Shown one piece after another: positions 19,828 to 29,013 of a stretch of 64,000 bases of DNA (position 1 is the first letter of the stretch; each line of letters starts with the position of its first letter). Source of the stretch: JANXQG01 sp963804375 (GTDB lineage: Bacteria > Planctomycetota > Planctomycetia > Pirellulales > Thermoguttaceae); contig CAWDQE010000006.1 of assembly GCA_963804375.1 (NCBI GenBank), forward strand, positions 62,001-126,000, given 5' to 3'. The notes under the pieces were generated by a model. The model was given only the letters and a program-made list of their open reading frames with translations. It had not been told where the DNA came from and did no database searches. The translations under genes and the position numbers were made by a program.

Positions 19828-19998
19828 TCAGGAAGCCGCGTTCGTCTGACAACTGACGAGCCCACAGAGACTGGAAGTGGCACCACACTTCAGCAACCTT
19901 TCCTCCAGCTTAAGGGGGACGAAGATCGCCTTCGGCGGCTCGTAGGGCAGCCTTTCTGGCGCCTCGCGCTCAGTCTTTTGTACTTGCTGATCTCTCAT
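19828..19998 (-). CDS. Candidate RiPP precursor peptide, 56 residues
   Basis: The ATG at 19998 follows AGAAAGGTAGAAGAACAA. A charged N-terminal leader contains YEPP (residues 19-22, the YxxP form bound by PqqD-like domains in lasso systems) and then IFVPLKLEERLL. The short C-terminal part, residues 38-56, has Cys at 38, 45 and 50, several Gly/Ser/Thr, and ends in Ser. It lies between two PqqD-like genes and upstream of the radical SAM, kinase, peptidase and exporter genes. Identity as a precursor is inferred from size, composition and context. Confidence 0.6.
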   Translation of the reverse strand: MRDQQVQKTEREAPERLPYEPPKAIFVPLKLEERLLKCGATSSLCGLVSCQTNAAS

Positions 19999-20046
19999 TT
20001 GTTCTTCTACCTTTCTCGTCGGATGGCCGGTTGATAAAAAGCGCAA

Positions 20047-20313
20047 TCATGTTTCCAGTAAACCGATGCGCGTGACTTCTTCTAGGAAACCTTGGACATC
20101 GGCGCACGCACGCTCGTTGTCCACATCAAATTTCTCCGTCAAGGCCCCCGCGAGTTCCTCGACCGAACGATCCTGGGCCAGGCATTCCCAAAGACAGGCT
20201 CCCGTGGCATTCAGGGTGACGAGGCCGTTCAGGTCCATCACTTGTGCGCCAATCGGCACGAGCAGGTTCTCGCCGGCAACGTTCTGCATCACAAAGTCGG
20301 ATTTACGTTTCAT
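20047..20313 (-). CDS. PqqD-like peptide-binding (RRE) protein, copy 2
   Basis: This 88-residue intact protein begins MKRKSDFVMQNVAGENLLVP, then the conserved GAQVMDLNGLVTLNATGACL strand-turn-strand region, and helices with ELAGALTEKFDVD. PqqD-family proteins present precursor peptides to radical SAM or other tailoring enzymes. It is first in the minus-strand run, about 50 bases before the candidate precursor. Its sister copy next to the radical SAM gene is decayed, so this one may serve both. Confidence 0.8.
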   Translation of the reverse strand: MKRKSDFVMQNVAGENLLVPIGAQVMDLNGLVTLNATGACLWECLAQDRSVEELAGALTEKFDVDNERACADVQGFLEEVTRIGLLET

Positions 20314-20794
20314 TATCCCGCAAGACCTTTGAAAACCCGCCATACTCGTTACAATGTAGAGAAGGGCCAGCAACTCAACGGAAACCCTTGTTCACTCCCC
20401 GCGTCACGTCGAGAAGCACACAGCCCCTGGGGAAAGTCAAGTCAAACCACCTTGCCCCAAGGCGGGCCTCTGGAAGGTTCATGGCCCCAGTGCATGGTCA
20501 TAATAGTGCTCCCCGATCAACCCGGACTTACCCCACTCCTGCCAAAGTTGCGACGTCAAAGATGAGGCCGAGAAATGGCCAATGCACCGGGCGACAAATT
20601 CTGCGGGGCTCCACAATCGGTGCAACAATCGTCATTAGATTCCAAGGCGAATTCGCCGTCAAGCAATATCCGCGCGGATTTCGGAATCCGCAATCGACTT
20701 ACGCAAACGCGCAGGGATAAGGGGGGGGTATCCTGGCTTGGCGATCCCGCCGGCATGATGAACAAGACCGTTCCTCGCGGTACGGCTTTCTTGT
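20314..20794. other. Upstream region of the peptide cluster, no gene supported
   Basis: A minus-strand frame encodes a short reading with NDDCCTDCGAPQNL but lacks a ribosome site and relatives. The cluster promoter should lie here or just downstream; none could be defined by eye. Confidence 0.3.
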
Positions 20795-20880
20795 CGCACC
20801 CGCTGACCGCGCTCCACGGCGGCGCGAATCGCCGGCATCAAACTCGCGGCAGACGAGGATCATAGCACCGATCTCACGAG
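20795..20880 (-). repeat. Duplicate of the 5' end of the signal peptidase gene
   Basis: About 80 bases closely match 17217-17310, including the ATG, the codons for PAIRAAVERGQRVR (against PVIRAALERGQRVR) and the upstream CATAGCACCGA motif. Only the 5' end is present. It suggests the cluster was once partly duplicated. Confidence 0.7.
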
Positions 20881-21411
20881 GGCGAACAGTGCGCCGCCTT
20901 GACGACTTAACGCCAAGTATACCCCCCCAATTTGCTAGGCTATACCGGTCCCTGTGCCAAGAAATCGTTCAGCGAAGCGAGTGGCAGACGGAGGGGACCC
21001 AGAAGAAGACTCCCCCGATGGCTACGGCCTTTGTTCCAAATTGACTAGATCAAACAACCCGAAGAACCTACTGAATCTGCGGCTTCCCATACTCGGCCAA
21101 GCCGGTCACGACGCGCAGAGTTCTCCAGCACCTCGATCTCGCCCCCATGGGTGTGGCCTTCACAGAGGATGAGGATCTGGCATTTCAATCGCGATCTTGC
21201 CACGTCCACTGGAAATCTTTTCCAGTCGTCTGGTGGATCTGTCGATGGCCGGCTCACCGGTCATGCCGCCCCAGCGGAAGCCGCGTGAGTTGCCGGCTCG
21301 ATGTGGCCATTCCGCGATCGGTAGCCGCCTGCAATTCTCCCGCGAACAAGCCTTCTGGCGGGCTGCAAATAGGTTAACAGAGAGGTCTTTCCGCGGCATT
21401 TTAAGGTGAAC
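20881..21411. other. No gene supported
   Basis: There are short frames only. The sequence carries no recognised motif until the HTH-gene remnant that begins near 21412. Confidence 0.3.
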
Positions 21412-21490
21412 GCCCAGCCAGATCCGCAAGGAACTGGCCGCCAATTGGAAGCGTTTCCTCGACGGACCGGACGCAGCGACGGCGGCGTAG
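21412..21490 (+). pseudogene. C-terminal scrap of the island HTH gene family
   Basis: It encodes IRKELAANWKRFLDGPDAAT and AA-stop, matching the ends of the genes at 62336 (LRKELAANWRAFIGDD) and 33820 (LRKELAANWQRFSGDE). Nothing else of the gene is left in frame. Confidence 0.7.
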
Positions 21491-21608
21491 CTCTGCCACA
21501 TCTCCACCTCTTCTCGGTCGGCTTTTCGTGCCGGCCTTCCGTCTGCCCGTGCCCCGATTGCCGATTGGGATCAGGGCACGGGCTTCTTTACTCCACGGAG
21601 AAATCAGA

Positions 21609-21741
21609 TTGACTTATATCCTGTTGGCTGACGTTCTGCTCGCCTTGCTTATTACCGCCGCAGCACTGGTCCGCCAGGTGCAGATTGGCAAAGCACAAGG
21701 ATCGCTTGTTAGGCGGCTCATGGAACAATGGAGGCAAAATC
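21609..21741 (+). pseudogene. Small membrane protein, 5' part
   Basis: A TTG start gives LTYILLADVLLALLITAAAL, a single membrane helix, followed by a basic helix (VRQVQIGKAQGSLVRRLMEQ). The frame then runs on, out of register, through the lipoprotein gene, so its own stop is probably lost. Short membrane proteins before a lipoprotein are also seen in the 61-62 kb island. Confidence 0.45.
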
Positions 21742-21990
21742 TTGAAACCCGCCACAACAAACCATACCGGCCTGTACCTGATCCCGGCAATGCTCCTCGC
21801 CGCCGTCCTCGTCGGCTGCGGCGACGAACAACTCGTGGAAGCCACGCGAGAAGCCGACCGCCGCCAGGGACAGCAAAACGACCAGATGGCCAACGTCATC
21901 AATCAAGAAGCGATTGTCAGGCAGCAAGTGGCCAAGCTGCAAAATGATCTGCGGCAGGACCAGGCGATCATCGGCCAGGGCTGCCCGTTC
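21742..21990 (+). pseudogene. Lipoprotein gene, 3' truncated
   Basis: GGAGGCAAAATC precedes a TTG start. The signal has a lipobox, LAAVLVGC, then a charged helix (EATREADRRQGQQNDQMANV) likely to form a coiled coil. At about 21985 it meets recombinase sequence read from the other strand, so its C-terminus is missing. Confidence 0.65.
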
Positions 21991-22039
21991 CAAGGTCCAC
22001 TCCTGGTTTATACTCGGCCGCGAAAGGCCTACGTGCCTG

Positions 22040-22445
22040 CCATTCCGGCACTCCGCCACTGGTGACTCTGCCGCCTTTTCCTTCGCTGGCTCTGGTTTTG
22101 CCTTCGCTTCGTCCGTTGCGAACAGCCATTGATGGACGTGGTCGGTAACCGCCTTCAGGCGGCTGTCATCGACACCCTCGCGGTAGACCGCCGACATGTC
22201 GTTGCCGGCCTCGGCGTGCCCCATGATGGCCCGCGTCGCGATCGGATCGCGAGCGGCATCGCCGATCGTTTGGAATGTGTGGCGAAGGCCATAAAACCCG
22301 AGGCCCTTGCGATAAATGGTCTCGCGTTTGCTTCCACGTTTGACCTTTGCACTGCGTACCACTTTGCCGAATTCTTTGCTGAGGGGCTTGCACCGCCCGA
22401 CTGCCGACGAACTGACGGTCTCGAAATCCAAGTGCCCGGCCTGCC
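22040..22445 (-). pseudogene. Tyrosine recombinase, C-terminal fragment
   Basis: The catalytic region is visible: GFYGLRHTFQTIGDAA (Arg and His), IMGHAEAGNDMSAVYREGVD (second His region and the Tyr nucleophile), then HQWLF. The N-terminal arm-binding and core parts are missing, and the C-terminal tail abuts the truncated lipoprotein gene tail to tail. It is probably the integrase of a dead island. Confidence 0.75.
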
Positions 22446-22649
22446 GTACAGCCTGGCGAGGAGTCACGCGCCAAGGGGCTGCGAGCCTCCTATCGGCCCG
22501 AGTCGTCTTGCGCGGCCTGCTCCCGGTCGAGCTGAACAAATCGCGTGGCTTGGCGGTGAACGAGCGCCATGCTGCCGATCGCCGGCAGCGCCTCCGCGCA
22601 CCGGGCCAGGCTGATCGGCTCCGAGCCCATGACGGCCTTGATGCCGGCA

Positions 22650-22803
22650 CCCAGGCGATATCGCCGGAGTGGACGGCGGTGGCCACCAAGATCGCCACGC
22701 AAAGACCGAAAACCAGCCAAGACTGGGTGAGGGCCCCCACGCTTCCGCCCACGACGAGGGCGCCGTGAACGGCCGCCGAGTTCAACTTGTGTCTGGCACT
22801 CAT
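22650..22803 (-). pseudogene. Small membrane protein fragment next to the recombinase
   Basis: The ATG at 22803 starts MSARHKLNSAAVHGALVVGG, followed by SWLVFGLCVAILVATAVHSG, two membrane segments. After HSGDI the reading becomes Arg/Pro-rich and no longer protein-like, so the end is broken. Confidence 0.45.
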
Positions 22804-23652
22804 CGATACCTTACTGACGAGATTGCAGCGAAGATCGGATGCCGATCCCGAGGAAGACTTGGGAACGGTGAGCCGGACCTTCTCTCTGCTGGCCCAGATC
22901 CTGCGCCGCACGCGTCAGGCCAGCACGATCGGCCCGGCGAGGCGCAGAATCTCCGCGGAACTTGTCAAGGGGCAAGGCGACTGCACATGATCGTTTTCCT
23001 GAAAGGGTGACAGGTTGCGGGAAAATACCGAGAGGATCGGTTGACCCTGGCCAAGGGACCGCCAGCAAACAACCCGGCGGCCCAAGCATCGCGCGGGCCG
23101 TCTCTGGGAGGCCGTCGATCCCGCCCACCTGGCAGCCGTCGTGTCTCTCGGCCCACTGCCGGACCGCTAGCGGAGACGGGCAAAGGGGGCTCTGGACACG
23201 CGGCGGTTTCGTGGTGGCACCCTGTATCGAAACTCCGAATTGGAACCATACCGGTCTGTCCTGCGAAACGAGGTGGTCAGCAAACCATGTACGATGTAGG
23301 CGGATGCATGCCAGTGCTTGAGCCTACACGTCCATGGGAAGGCTGGCCACCGGAAAACGACTTGTGGAGCCAAGGTCGGAACCGGACTCGGGAAAACCGA
23401 CCGTCCGGGATCGCAGGGAGGCTTATGGAAACGTGGGCCATGAGAGTCGGACTGAGGCCCGCCTGGAAACTGGCGGAATTGCCACCGAACTCTAACGCTG
23501 TCGCGCACCATGATTCCATCCCGACATCTACAAGTCCGGTTCCGCGAGGGACATTGAAGTCTTCTCACACGGTTGAATATTGTGACACTCCGCATATCGA
23601 AAGAGCGGAGCAACAGGGAATACAAACCCAACCTAAATGAAGAGACCATAGT
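22804..23652. other. Gene-poor mosaic with an HNH-gene scrap
   Basis: At 23115-23175 the sequence closely repeats about 60 bases of the HNH gene (27115-27175, the codons for VRQWAERHD and CQVCGID, now with changes). No other gene is supported. Confidence 0.45.
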
Positions 23653-23974
23653 ATGTCTGTCGGGGCTAGGGAGGCCAAAGAGCCCCCAGGGGGCGCTGGA
23701 GCGCTGTCAAGGGCAGGTGGGCGTCTGCCGCTGCGGTCGCGTATCAGCACCCCTGAAGATTGTCCGAACTTTCGGACCTTTCAATCTTCCCTGGCCCCGC
23801 AGACCGATGGCCTCGGCCTGGCAGCCGATACTGCCACGCGGGCTGTCGAAGGCGGCATCTTCGCCTGCTGTGCGGCCTCGATTTCAAGCGTCAGCACAAA
23901 GTTATTTGACACGCTGCATTTCGTAACCTAGGTTTTCGATAGCAGTAGAAGATGGGCATCGCCCCTTGCTGCGA

Positions 23975-24062
23975 ACAACTCGAAAAGGCAAACCGACCGC
24001 GAGGCCGGGACGCAAAGCCATGGGGCTTGTGTAAACAAGCTCGCCAGGCCGCCGAAATTGTT
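23975..24062 (+). promoter_or_regulatory. Cyclic di-GMP-I riboswitch (GEMM-I)
   Basis: The diagnostic strings occur in order and spacing: AAAGGCAAACC, a short GCGA-containing hairpin, GGGACGCAAAGCCA, a second hairpin with GGGGCTTGTG, and CGCCAGGCCGCCG closing the first stem. It lies about 20 bases upstream of an ATG with a signal peptide (24083). The class senses c-di-GMP. The target gene here is a broken exported PEP-CTERM-like protein. Confidence 0.85.
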
Positions 24063-24082
24063 CCGCCGTGAACCGAGGGACA

Positions 24083-24330
24083 ATGTTGAGGTCGTGCCTT
24101 CCGTCACTCGCGATTTGTGTTTTCTTGACTCTTCAGGCGGGATTCGCCCGTGCCCTCCGATCGACAAAGCGCCGCGAGGCCTGCATAACGGACTCAGCCC
24201 AGCCAACAACGTGATTCCCACTGGCGGTTCGACCACATTTAGCGGCATGATCCAGGGAGGCGGAACCCTGGGTGCCAGCAGCCTGGTGCTTAACGGCTCC
24301 GGCATGCTGGTGGCTCTAGCCGCTTGGCCG
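24083..24330 (+). pseudogene. Riboswitch-controlled PEP-CTERM/autotransporter-strand protein, collapsed
   Basis: The ATG, preceded by GAGGGA, starts a signal peptide (LAICVFLTLQAGFARA). The body is reduced to one strand repeat read in another frame (TGGSTTFSGMIQGGGTLGAS), nearly identical to a segment of the protein at 56304, then a scrap like the C-terminal membrane anchor (VALAAWPRRRRRQ). Most of the gene has been deleted. Confidence 0.65.
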
Positions 24331-25630
24331 CGTAGAAGAAGGAGACAATCAACAATGGAGAATCAGCCGGCTGCCGCGGCAGCCAGTTCGCAGTGAAACG
24401 CAGTCTTACCCTGGCTGCCGGTTCCTTCCCGTACCGGCACGTGTCGAGAAAACCCGGCCCCGACACACGCGTTTCCCGAGCTTGGATCTGCCGCGGCAGC
24501 CGTTCTTTTTTCTTTTTCGGCTCTCGGATTGTCTAATTCCAGGACTTCGTGCAGGCGGATCAGGGCCATTTTGAGCAAGTCGGCGGCCGCCATCGCGACC
24601 ACGACAACCGCGCCAGCGACGACCACTGCGGCTCCGGAACTTGCTGCACTGCCTGCAAGTACGGCTGCCGGGGCGACCGCTTTGCCGGCAGGCATAACCA
24701 TGTCGCTGGCGACTGCACCCTCGCCGGTCTCCATCGTGGTTGGCAATCCCAGCCCCGTTGCAACCAAGGTCAGCATCCGGCCCCCGGCAATCGCCGTGAG
24801 CCTGCCCTTCAGTGACGTGTCAGGCAAAGCCCGCGACGCGGCACTTCAGACATGGACCGTGGAACCTTCGGCGGGAGAAGTGGCGTGGATGCAACTGGCT
24901 TACAACCTGAACAACCAAAGCCAGGCGAAGAAGCACTCTTCCATTGACGCCGCCGTGGACGAGGCGATTATCAGGTATTCGAAATAACTTGCCCTGGTTT
25001 TCAATCCAACGAGCAGCGGGTGTTACCGACGTCAAGCTCTTTCGTGTGAAGGTCAACGCCGGCGAAGGTAAGGACGCGATCCGGATCCAGGCTCAGTGAC
25101 AACGTGCCGCGCTCCACCTGCCGCCGTTGAGCAAACTGGCGAGCCGGACATACTCCTGGAGATGCGCACGTTGTGCGGCCTGCTCCAGGCTCGCCGCAAA
25201 GCGTAAGCACATCCCGGCCCTGCCCCCTGACGGCTAAAAAAAGCACCTGCCCTGCCGCATCGAGCGGGGGCTGCTTTCGGGCAGCGCAGAGGCCGGGCGG
25301 AAGTTTCAGGCGGCGATGCGGGAATGGCTGGGATTGGCCTGGTATCGGCTGCGGGGGAGGATGTGAGCGGGGGGCCGGGGGCGGGACATGGCCGACACGG
25401 TCTTTGTGGATGAACCGCAGACTGAGGAGTTGCTCCAGTCGATGAGACTTCTCATGCGTTGGCTGACTGCTATGCCGCCGACGACTCGATGGCGGCTTCT
25501 CGGTGTGCTTGCAGCGGGCTTACCCCAAAGGTATAATTGTGAGAATGGATGCCGTGAATTGAGGCAAGGGCTTGTTGCTGCGCCAACCTCATCGGCGCAG
25601 AATACTGGCAGCTATCACAAGGATCAGTAG
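24331..25630. other. Mostly non-coding; competing weak frames
   Basis: Frames at 24529-24987 (plus, ending EVAWMQLAYNLNNQ) and 24363-24827 (minus, with a long Ala/Val hydrophobic run) overlap and cannot both be genes; neither has a good start. A 40-residue plus-strand scrap at 25241-25365 encodes LPCRIERGLLSGSAEAGRKF, and its start partly repeats the leader-hairpin loop CTGCCGCATCGAGCG. Confidence 0.3.
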
Positions 25631-25890
25631 ATGACAATCCAGCTTACCGAAGAACAGTGGGCCTGTATGCGGCGGGACGAGCTTCCCGTGCGGGTGAGCG
25701 ACCCGGCGCGGGCGCGACGTTCGTGCTGGTACCGGCGGAGGTGTACGAGCGCTTCAAGTCCTTGTTCGAGGAGGACCCGCTGACCGAACAGGAACGGCTG
25801 TTCCAGCTCCAGCAGTTCGGAAAACGTGGCGGATGGGATGACCCGGAAATGGACATCTACGACGAACTTGATCCTCGCGGCAAATCATGA
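25631..25890 (+). pseudogene. Antitoxin partner of MazF, frameshifted
   Basis: Starts MTIQLTEEQWACMRRDELPV; near 25705 the reading shifts to the frame encoding TFVLVPAEVYERFKSLFEED and EMDIYDELDPRGKS. The toxin ATG overlaps its stop (ATGA). The C-terminal acidic tail is the usual toxin-neutralising part. With the shift the antitoxin would not be made whole, which is odd beside an intact toxin, so a sequencing error is possible. Confidence 0.65.
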
Positions 25891-26240
25891 GCATTTCCCG
25901 CGGCGACATCGTCCTGGTCGATTATCCGTTCAGTGATCGAACGGGCAGCAAGGTTCGGCCGGCGCTGGTCGTGCAGTCGGACGCTCTCAATCACCGGATC
26001 ACGGATACGATTCTGGCTTCCATCAGCCGTTCGACGCACCGGGCCTCGGCCACTCAATTGTTCATCGACATTTCTACGCCGGAAGCTGGTGGAATCGGGC
26101 TGCGACAGAACTCGATGATTCAGTGGGAGAATCTGCTAACGTATGATCAGCGGTTGGTCATCACGAAGATCGGTCAACTCTCCGCTCCACTCTTGGATCG
26201 CGTCCAAGAGTGCCTCAAAACGGCGCTCGATTTGCATTGA
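25887..26240 (+). CDS. Type II toxin, MazF/PemK family endoribonuclease
   Basis: The 117-residue protein has the classic fold markers: an N-terminal RGDIVLVDYPFSDRTGSKVR, PALVVQSDALN, and a C-terminal IGQLSAPLLDRVQECLKTAL. MazF enzymes cut single-stranded mRNA and are held in check by the antitoxin encoded just upstream with a four-base overlap. The gene is intact. Confidence 0.88.
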   Translation: MSISRGDIVLVDYPFSDRTGSKVRPALVVQSDALNHRITDTILASISRSTHRASATQLFIDISTPEAGGIGLRQNSMIQWENLLTYDQRLVITKIGQLSAPLLDRVQECLKTALDLH

Positions 26241-26610
26241 GAGAATTGAAGAACATTGAGATTCTTGGCAGGCGCTCACCAGGGCTGCGCCCTACTAGAA
26301 AGGGCTGGACCTTCGGCCCGGTAGGAAAGACGGGGGTGGGTGGCGCTCACCAGGGCGGCGGCCCGCTTCTGGGAGCAGAGGGCCTGTGTGAGACGCCGGC
26401 CGCCTGCGACTACCTCTCGCGGCCGGATCGGCCCTCGCCAGGCAGCTTCTGGGCCAGTGCGGATGTGGCGGAGTCCGTCGATACATTGCCAGACGCCGGA
26501 TGTGAAATTAGGCCTGGTCATCGTTGTGTTTCTCCTGTGGCAAAGCGGTCACAAAAGCTGGGTGATTTCCCGGGTATTGGCAAACGAAGAGAGTCGGTGG
26601 CACGTCTCTC
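26241..26610. repeat. Short direct repeats, no gene
   Basis: GGCGCTCACCAGGGC occurs at about 26270 and again near 26343, each next to GC-rich inverted segments (GGGCTGCGCCC, GGGCTGGACCTTCGGCCC). It may be a terminator or repeat remnant after the toxin gene. Confidence 0.35.
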
Positions 26611-26781
26611 GATGTCAAGCGGCAGGGACTCCCACGATTGGCCGCGCACCTGCATAAAGCGCAGAAGACAATACTGCTGAAATGGTTGCGTCAAGCCCAC
26701 GGAAGCAAGGGCCGGCGGACGATTGTGCTGGCCGGGGCGCAACGGGGTGCGGCTGAGATCCCCCAGGAGATCAGCCGCTGA
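26611..26781 (+). pseudogene. C-terminal gene scrap, unidentified
   Basis: An open frame with protein-like composition (VKRQGLPRLAAHLHKAQKTI, LLKWLRQAHGSKGRRTI, EIPQEISR) ends at TGA 26779-26781. It has no start, and no family was recognised. It converges on the HNH gene, overlapping its last bases. Confidence 0.3.
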
Positions 26782-27322
26782 GCCATTGCACTCTCTCGTC
26801 GATGTACGCCTCGGGCAACGGCGCGGGCGGCGGCAGGGGATCGAAAGCGGGCGAGCGCCGCCGGTTCCGCCAGAGCACGGTCAGGCGGTCCGGATCATAT
26901 TCCCGGGAATCATGCTCCTGCTTGCAGCCGAGCACGTGGGCCAGCGTCAGTTGTGGCCAATGGCCGCCGTTCTCGTCGGGCACGGACTCGCCCTCGATGA
27001 TCCGATGGCAGCGCTCGCAGACCCGCAACAGGTTGCACGGCTCGTCGCTGCGGCCGGCCTTGATGATGTGGTGCGTCTGCAATCCCGTGATTCCCACCCA
27101 GCGGGCCTTGGGCTCGTCGATCCCGCACACCTGGCAGCAGTCGTGTCTCTCGGCCCACTGCCGGACTGCTTCCGGATCCTTCACAGGACGGCTCTTCAAG
27201 TACCCCGCCGGCCCCCGTCGGGGGTTGCGACGGAGCGGGCATCGATATCCGCCGCGCCGGTCCAGCGACTCCTCGCCCAGCGCCGACGTGGGCAGGGCAG
27301 GCGCTCTCGGGGCAATTCGCAA
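26771..27322 (-). CDS. HNH endonuclease-like protein
   Basis: The zinc/HNH motif is complete: DCCQVCGIDEP, THHIIKAGRSDEPCNLLRVC, then CERCHRIIEG. A Pro/Arg-rich C-terminus follows. The start is uncertain: a strong ribosome site (AGAAGGAGACTCT) serves ATG 27341 in another frame (MPTKKRFANCPE), while this frame begins at TTG 27322. Either the gene has a frameshift near its start or the ATG opens a separate leader peptide. HNH proteins of this kind are usually in mobile elements. Confidence 0.7.
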   Translation of the reverse strand: MRIAPRAPALPTSALGEESLDRRGGYRCPLRRNPRRGPAGYLKSRPVKDPEAVRQWAERHDCCQVCGIDEPKARWVGITGLQTHHIIKAGRSDEPCNLLRVCERCHRIIEGESVPDENGGHWPQLTLAHVLGCKQEHDSREYDPDRLTVLWRNRRRSPAFDPLPPPAPLPEAYIDERVQWLSG

Positions 27323-27338
27323 AACGCTTCTTGGTTGG

Positions 27339-27560
27339 CATAGAGTCTCCTTCTTGTTGGGCCGTCGCCCGTTCGGCTTCCCCGTGCGAGGGAAGCCGGT
27401 GCTCCGGACATCGGCATATCAAACGAAAGGGTTGGAGTTGGCCCAGAGCGGGCCGAGGATCGAAGTTCCCGCGCGAGGGCAGAAGGCCCAAATTGCGGGT
27501 GCCCCGAGGTGTGTGGCACAAGGCCGAAGGCCATTGGTATCCTGCCGTGATTCGCCAGGA
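27339..27560 (-). repeat. Repeated leader, copy 2 (upstream of HNH gene)
   Basis: On the minus strand it shares with copies 1 and 3 the blocks GAATCACGGCAGGATACCAA and GGCCTTCGGCC, a segment CACGGGGAAGCCGAACGGGC, and the ribosome site AGAAGGAGACTCT before ATG 27341. Confidence 0.65.
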
Positions 27561-28065
27561 GATTTGCCGGGGTTGCCCAGCCGAACGCAAGGTCGCCTCG
27601 GCGATCCGTGGCCGACGGCGTTTGGTACCGTGGCGAGACTCGCCAAGACGTTCTCGAGGAAAGTCGGGATCCCGGCGAGCAGATTCCCGGAATAGACCGA
27701 TAAGACCTGCGCCGCCAACCGGGACCGGCGCAGGTTCCGCAGCAATAGGCATGCCTGGCAAGGGGTTCTCAAGCCAAACTTAGCCCAGTTCCCGAATCGT
27801 GGGGCCGGGCTGCTGGCGTCGCGCGGAAGTGGCTGGTCCTGCGGCTCCCCATGCGGTTGCAGCCAGACCCCAAGCCGGCAAGGGATCGGCCGCCCAAACT
27901 CTTTTCGCAGCGGCAGAATCAGTAGCCTGTCCCGCGGGCCGAAGCGTGGTGAAACTAACGAGCGGCAGCACGCTGTGTGTCCCGGCCAAGACGTCCTTCA
28001 GGCCCGCAAACTGCGACTGCGGGCGGCCGCCGCCATCGTCGCCAACCGCGGCGATCGGCCTGCGC
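27561..28065. other. Intergenic, no gene supported
   Basis: There are only overlapping low-complexity frames. It separates the leader of the HNH gene from the end of the Rpn-like gene. Confidence 0.35.
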
Positions 28066-29013
28066 TCAGCCGGTCCACACTCCCCGCAGATCCTCCGGAC
28101 GGGCGGCCGTGTGAATGGCGCGGAGAACCGCTTCCAGCTTTGCCTCAGCCGCGATCGCCCGGATCTCAGGCATCAACCGTAGTCCGGCTTCCCCGAACTT
28201 CAGTTCGAGGTCCACCTCGATAGCCCTAGTCAGGCCCTCGGCTCGGCCCTCGGCTCGGCCCTCTTCCCGCCCAATACGTTCCGGTGTCGTTATGAAAGGC
28301 ATGTGCTTTTCCTCCTCATATTGTTTGATCTCCTGTGAGAAGTCAATTTCCAGCGGTTTCGGCAGATTCACCATCCAGTCGATCACACGGAAGATGCGCC
28401 GCACCTCCTCGGCGGCCCAGCCCCGCTCGTAAAGCCCTTTGATCAACTTGACCTTCGCGGCATACCGCGCATGCGGATCCTTCCGCGTGCGGCGGGCTAT
28501 CAAGTGCGCCAGGACCACCATCGCAAACGGGTTGCGACTCTCCTGGAGTGTCTCCCAATGCTCGCGGTAATCCAACAGTTTTACCAGCGGGAATTGTATC
28601 CCGGTTTGCGTACCCCAACGGGTGAACCAAATCTGGTTCGGCCGCCAGCGGGGGTTGTCGTCGCCCAAGACCGCCAAGCTCGCCACGTTCCTATTATACT
28701 TGTCGAACAGTCGATAGTTGTAGGTGTGCATTCGCCGAGCGAAGTCGCGATCCCAGGAAGTCTGCACCTCGACGTGGACCAGGACCCACCGCTCCTGGCC
28801 GCTGGTGAGCCAGACCTTGACGAGGTGGTCCACCCGGCGCTTCCCCAACGCCGCCTTGGGCACGACCTGCCGCAACTCGTGATCCAGCGACTCGGAGCCG
28901 CGGCTCCAGTCGATTTCGGCATGTGCGGCGGGAAGGAACAAGGCCAGAAACGGTCGGAAGTACGCGTCCAGGGCTTCTTTCCAAGGGCTGTCATAATCAT
29001 CAGAATCAGTCAT
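28066..29013 (-). CDS. Rpn/PD-(D/E)XK nuclease-family transposase-like protein
   Basis: The 315-residue protein starts at ATG 29013 after GAGGAGAGCG. The N-terminal half has the recombination-promoting nuclease layout: DSPWKEALDAYFRPFLALFL, then HLVKVWLTSGQERWVLVHVE with the V-H-V-E-V-Q active-site strand. Near residue 240 a run (EEGRAEGRAEGLTRAIEVDL) matches the EGRxEGR linker common in this family. The C-terminus is helical. Such proteins are linked to mobile DNA or low-level recombination. The gene is intact. Confidence 0.8.
   Translation of the reverse strand: MTDSDDYDSPWKEALDAYFRPFLALFLPAAHAEIDWSRGSESLDHELRQVVPKAALGKRRVDHLVKVWLTSGQERWVLVHVEVQTSWDRDFARRMHTYNYRLFDKYNRNVASLAVLGDDNPRWRPNQIWFTRWGTQTGIQFPLVKLLDYREHWETLQESRNPFAMVVLAHLIARRTRKDPHARYAAKVKLIKGLYERGWAAEEVRRIFRVIDWMVNLPKPLEIDFSQEIKQYEEEKHMPFITTPERIGREEGRAEGRAEGLTRAIEVDLELKFGEAGLRLMPEIRAIAAEAKLEAVLRAIHTAARPEDLRGVWTG

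Noticed and set aside
13469..20313. Calling the peptide cluster a lasso peptide cluster
   Set aside because: No lasso cyclase (asparagine-synthetase-like) and no leader protease of the transglutaminase fold is present; only accessory genes are shared.
24363..24987. Overlapping Ala/Val-rich genes on both strands
   Set aside because: Both frames are low in complexity, lack ribosome sites and exclude each other, so neither is annotated as a gene.
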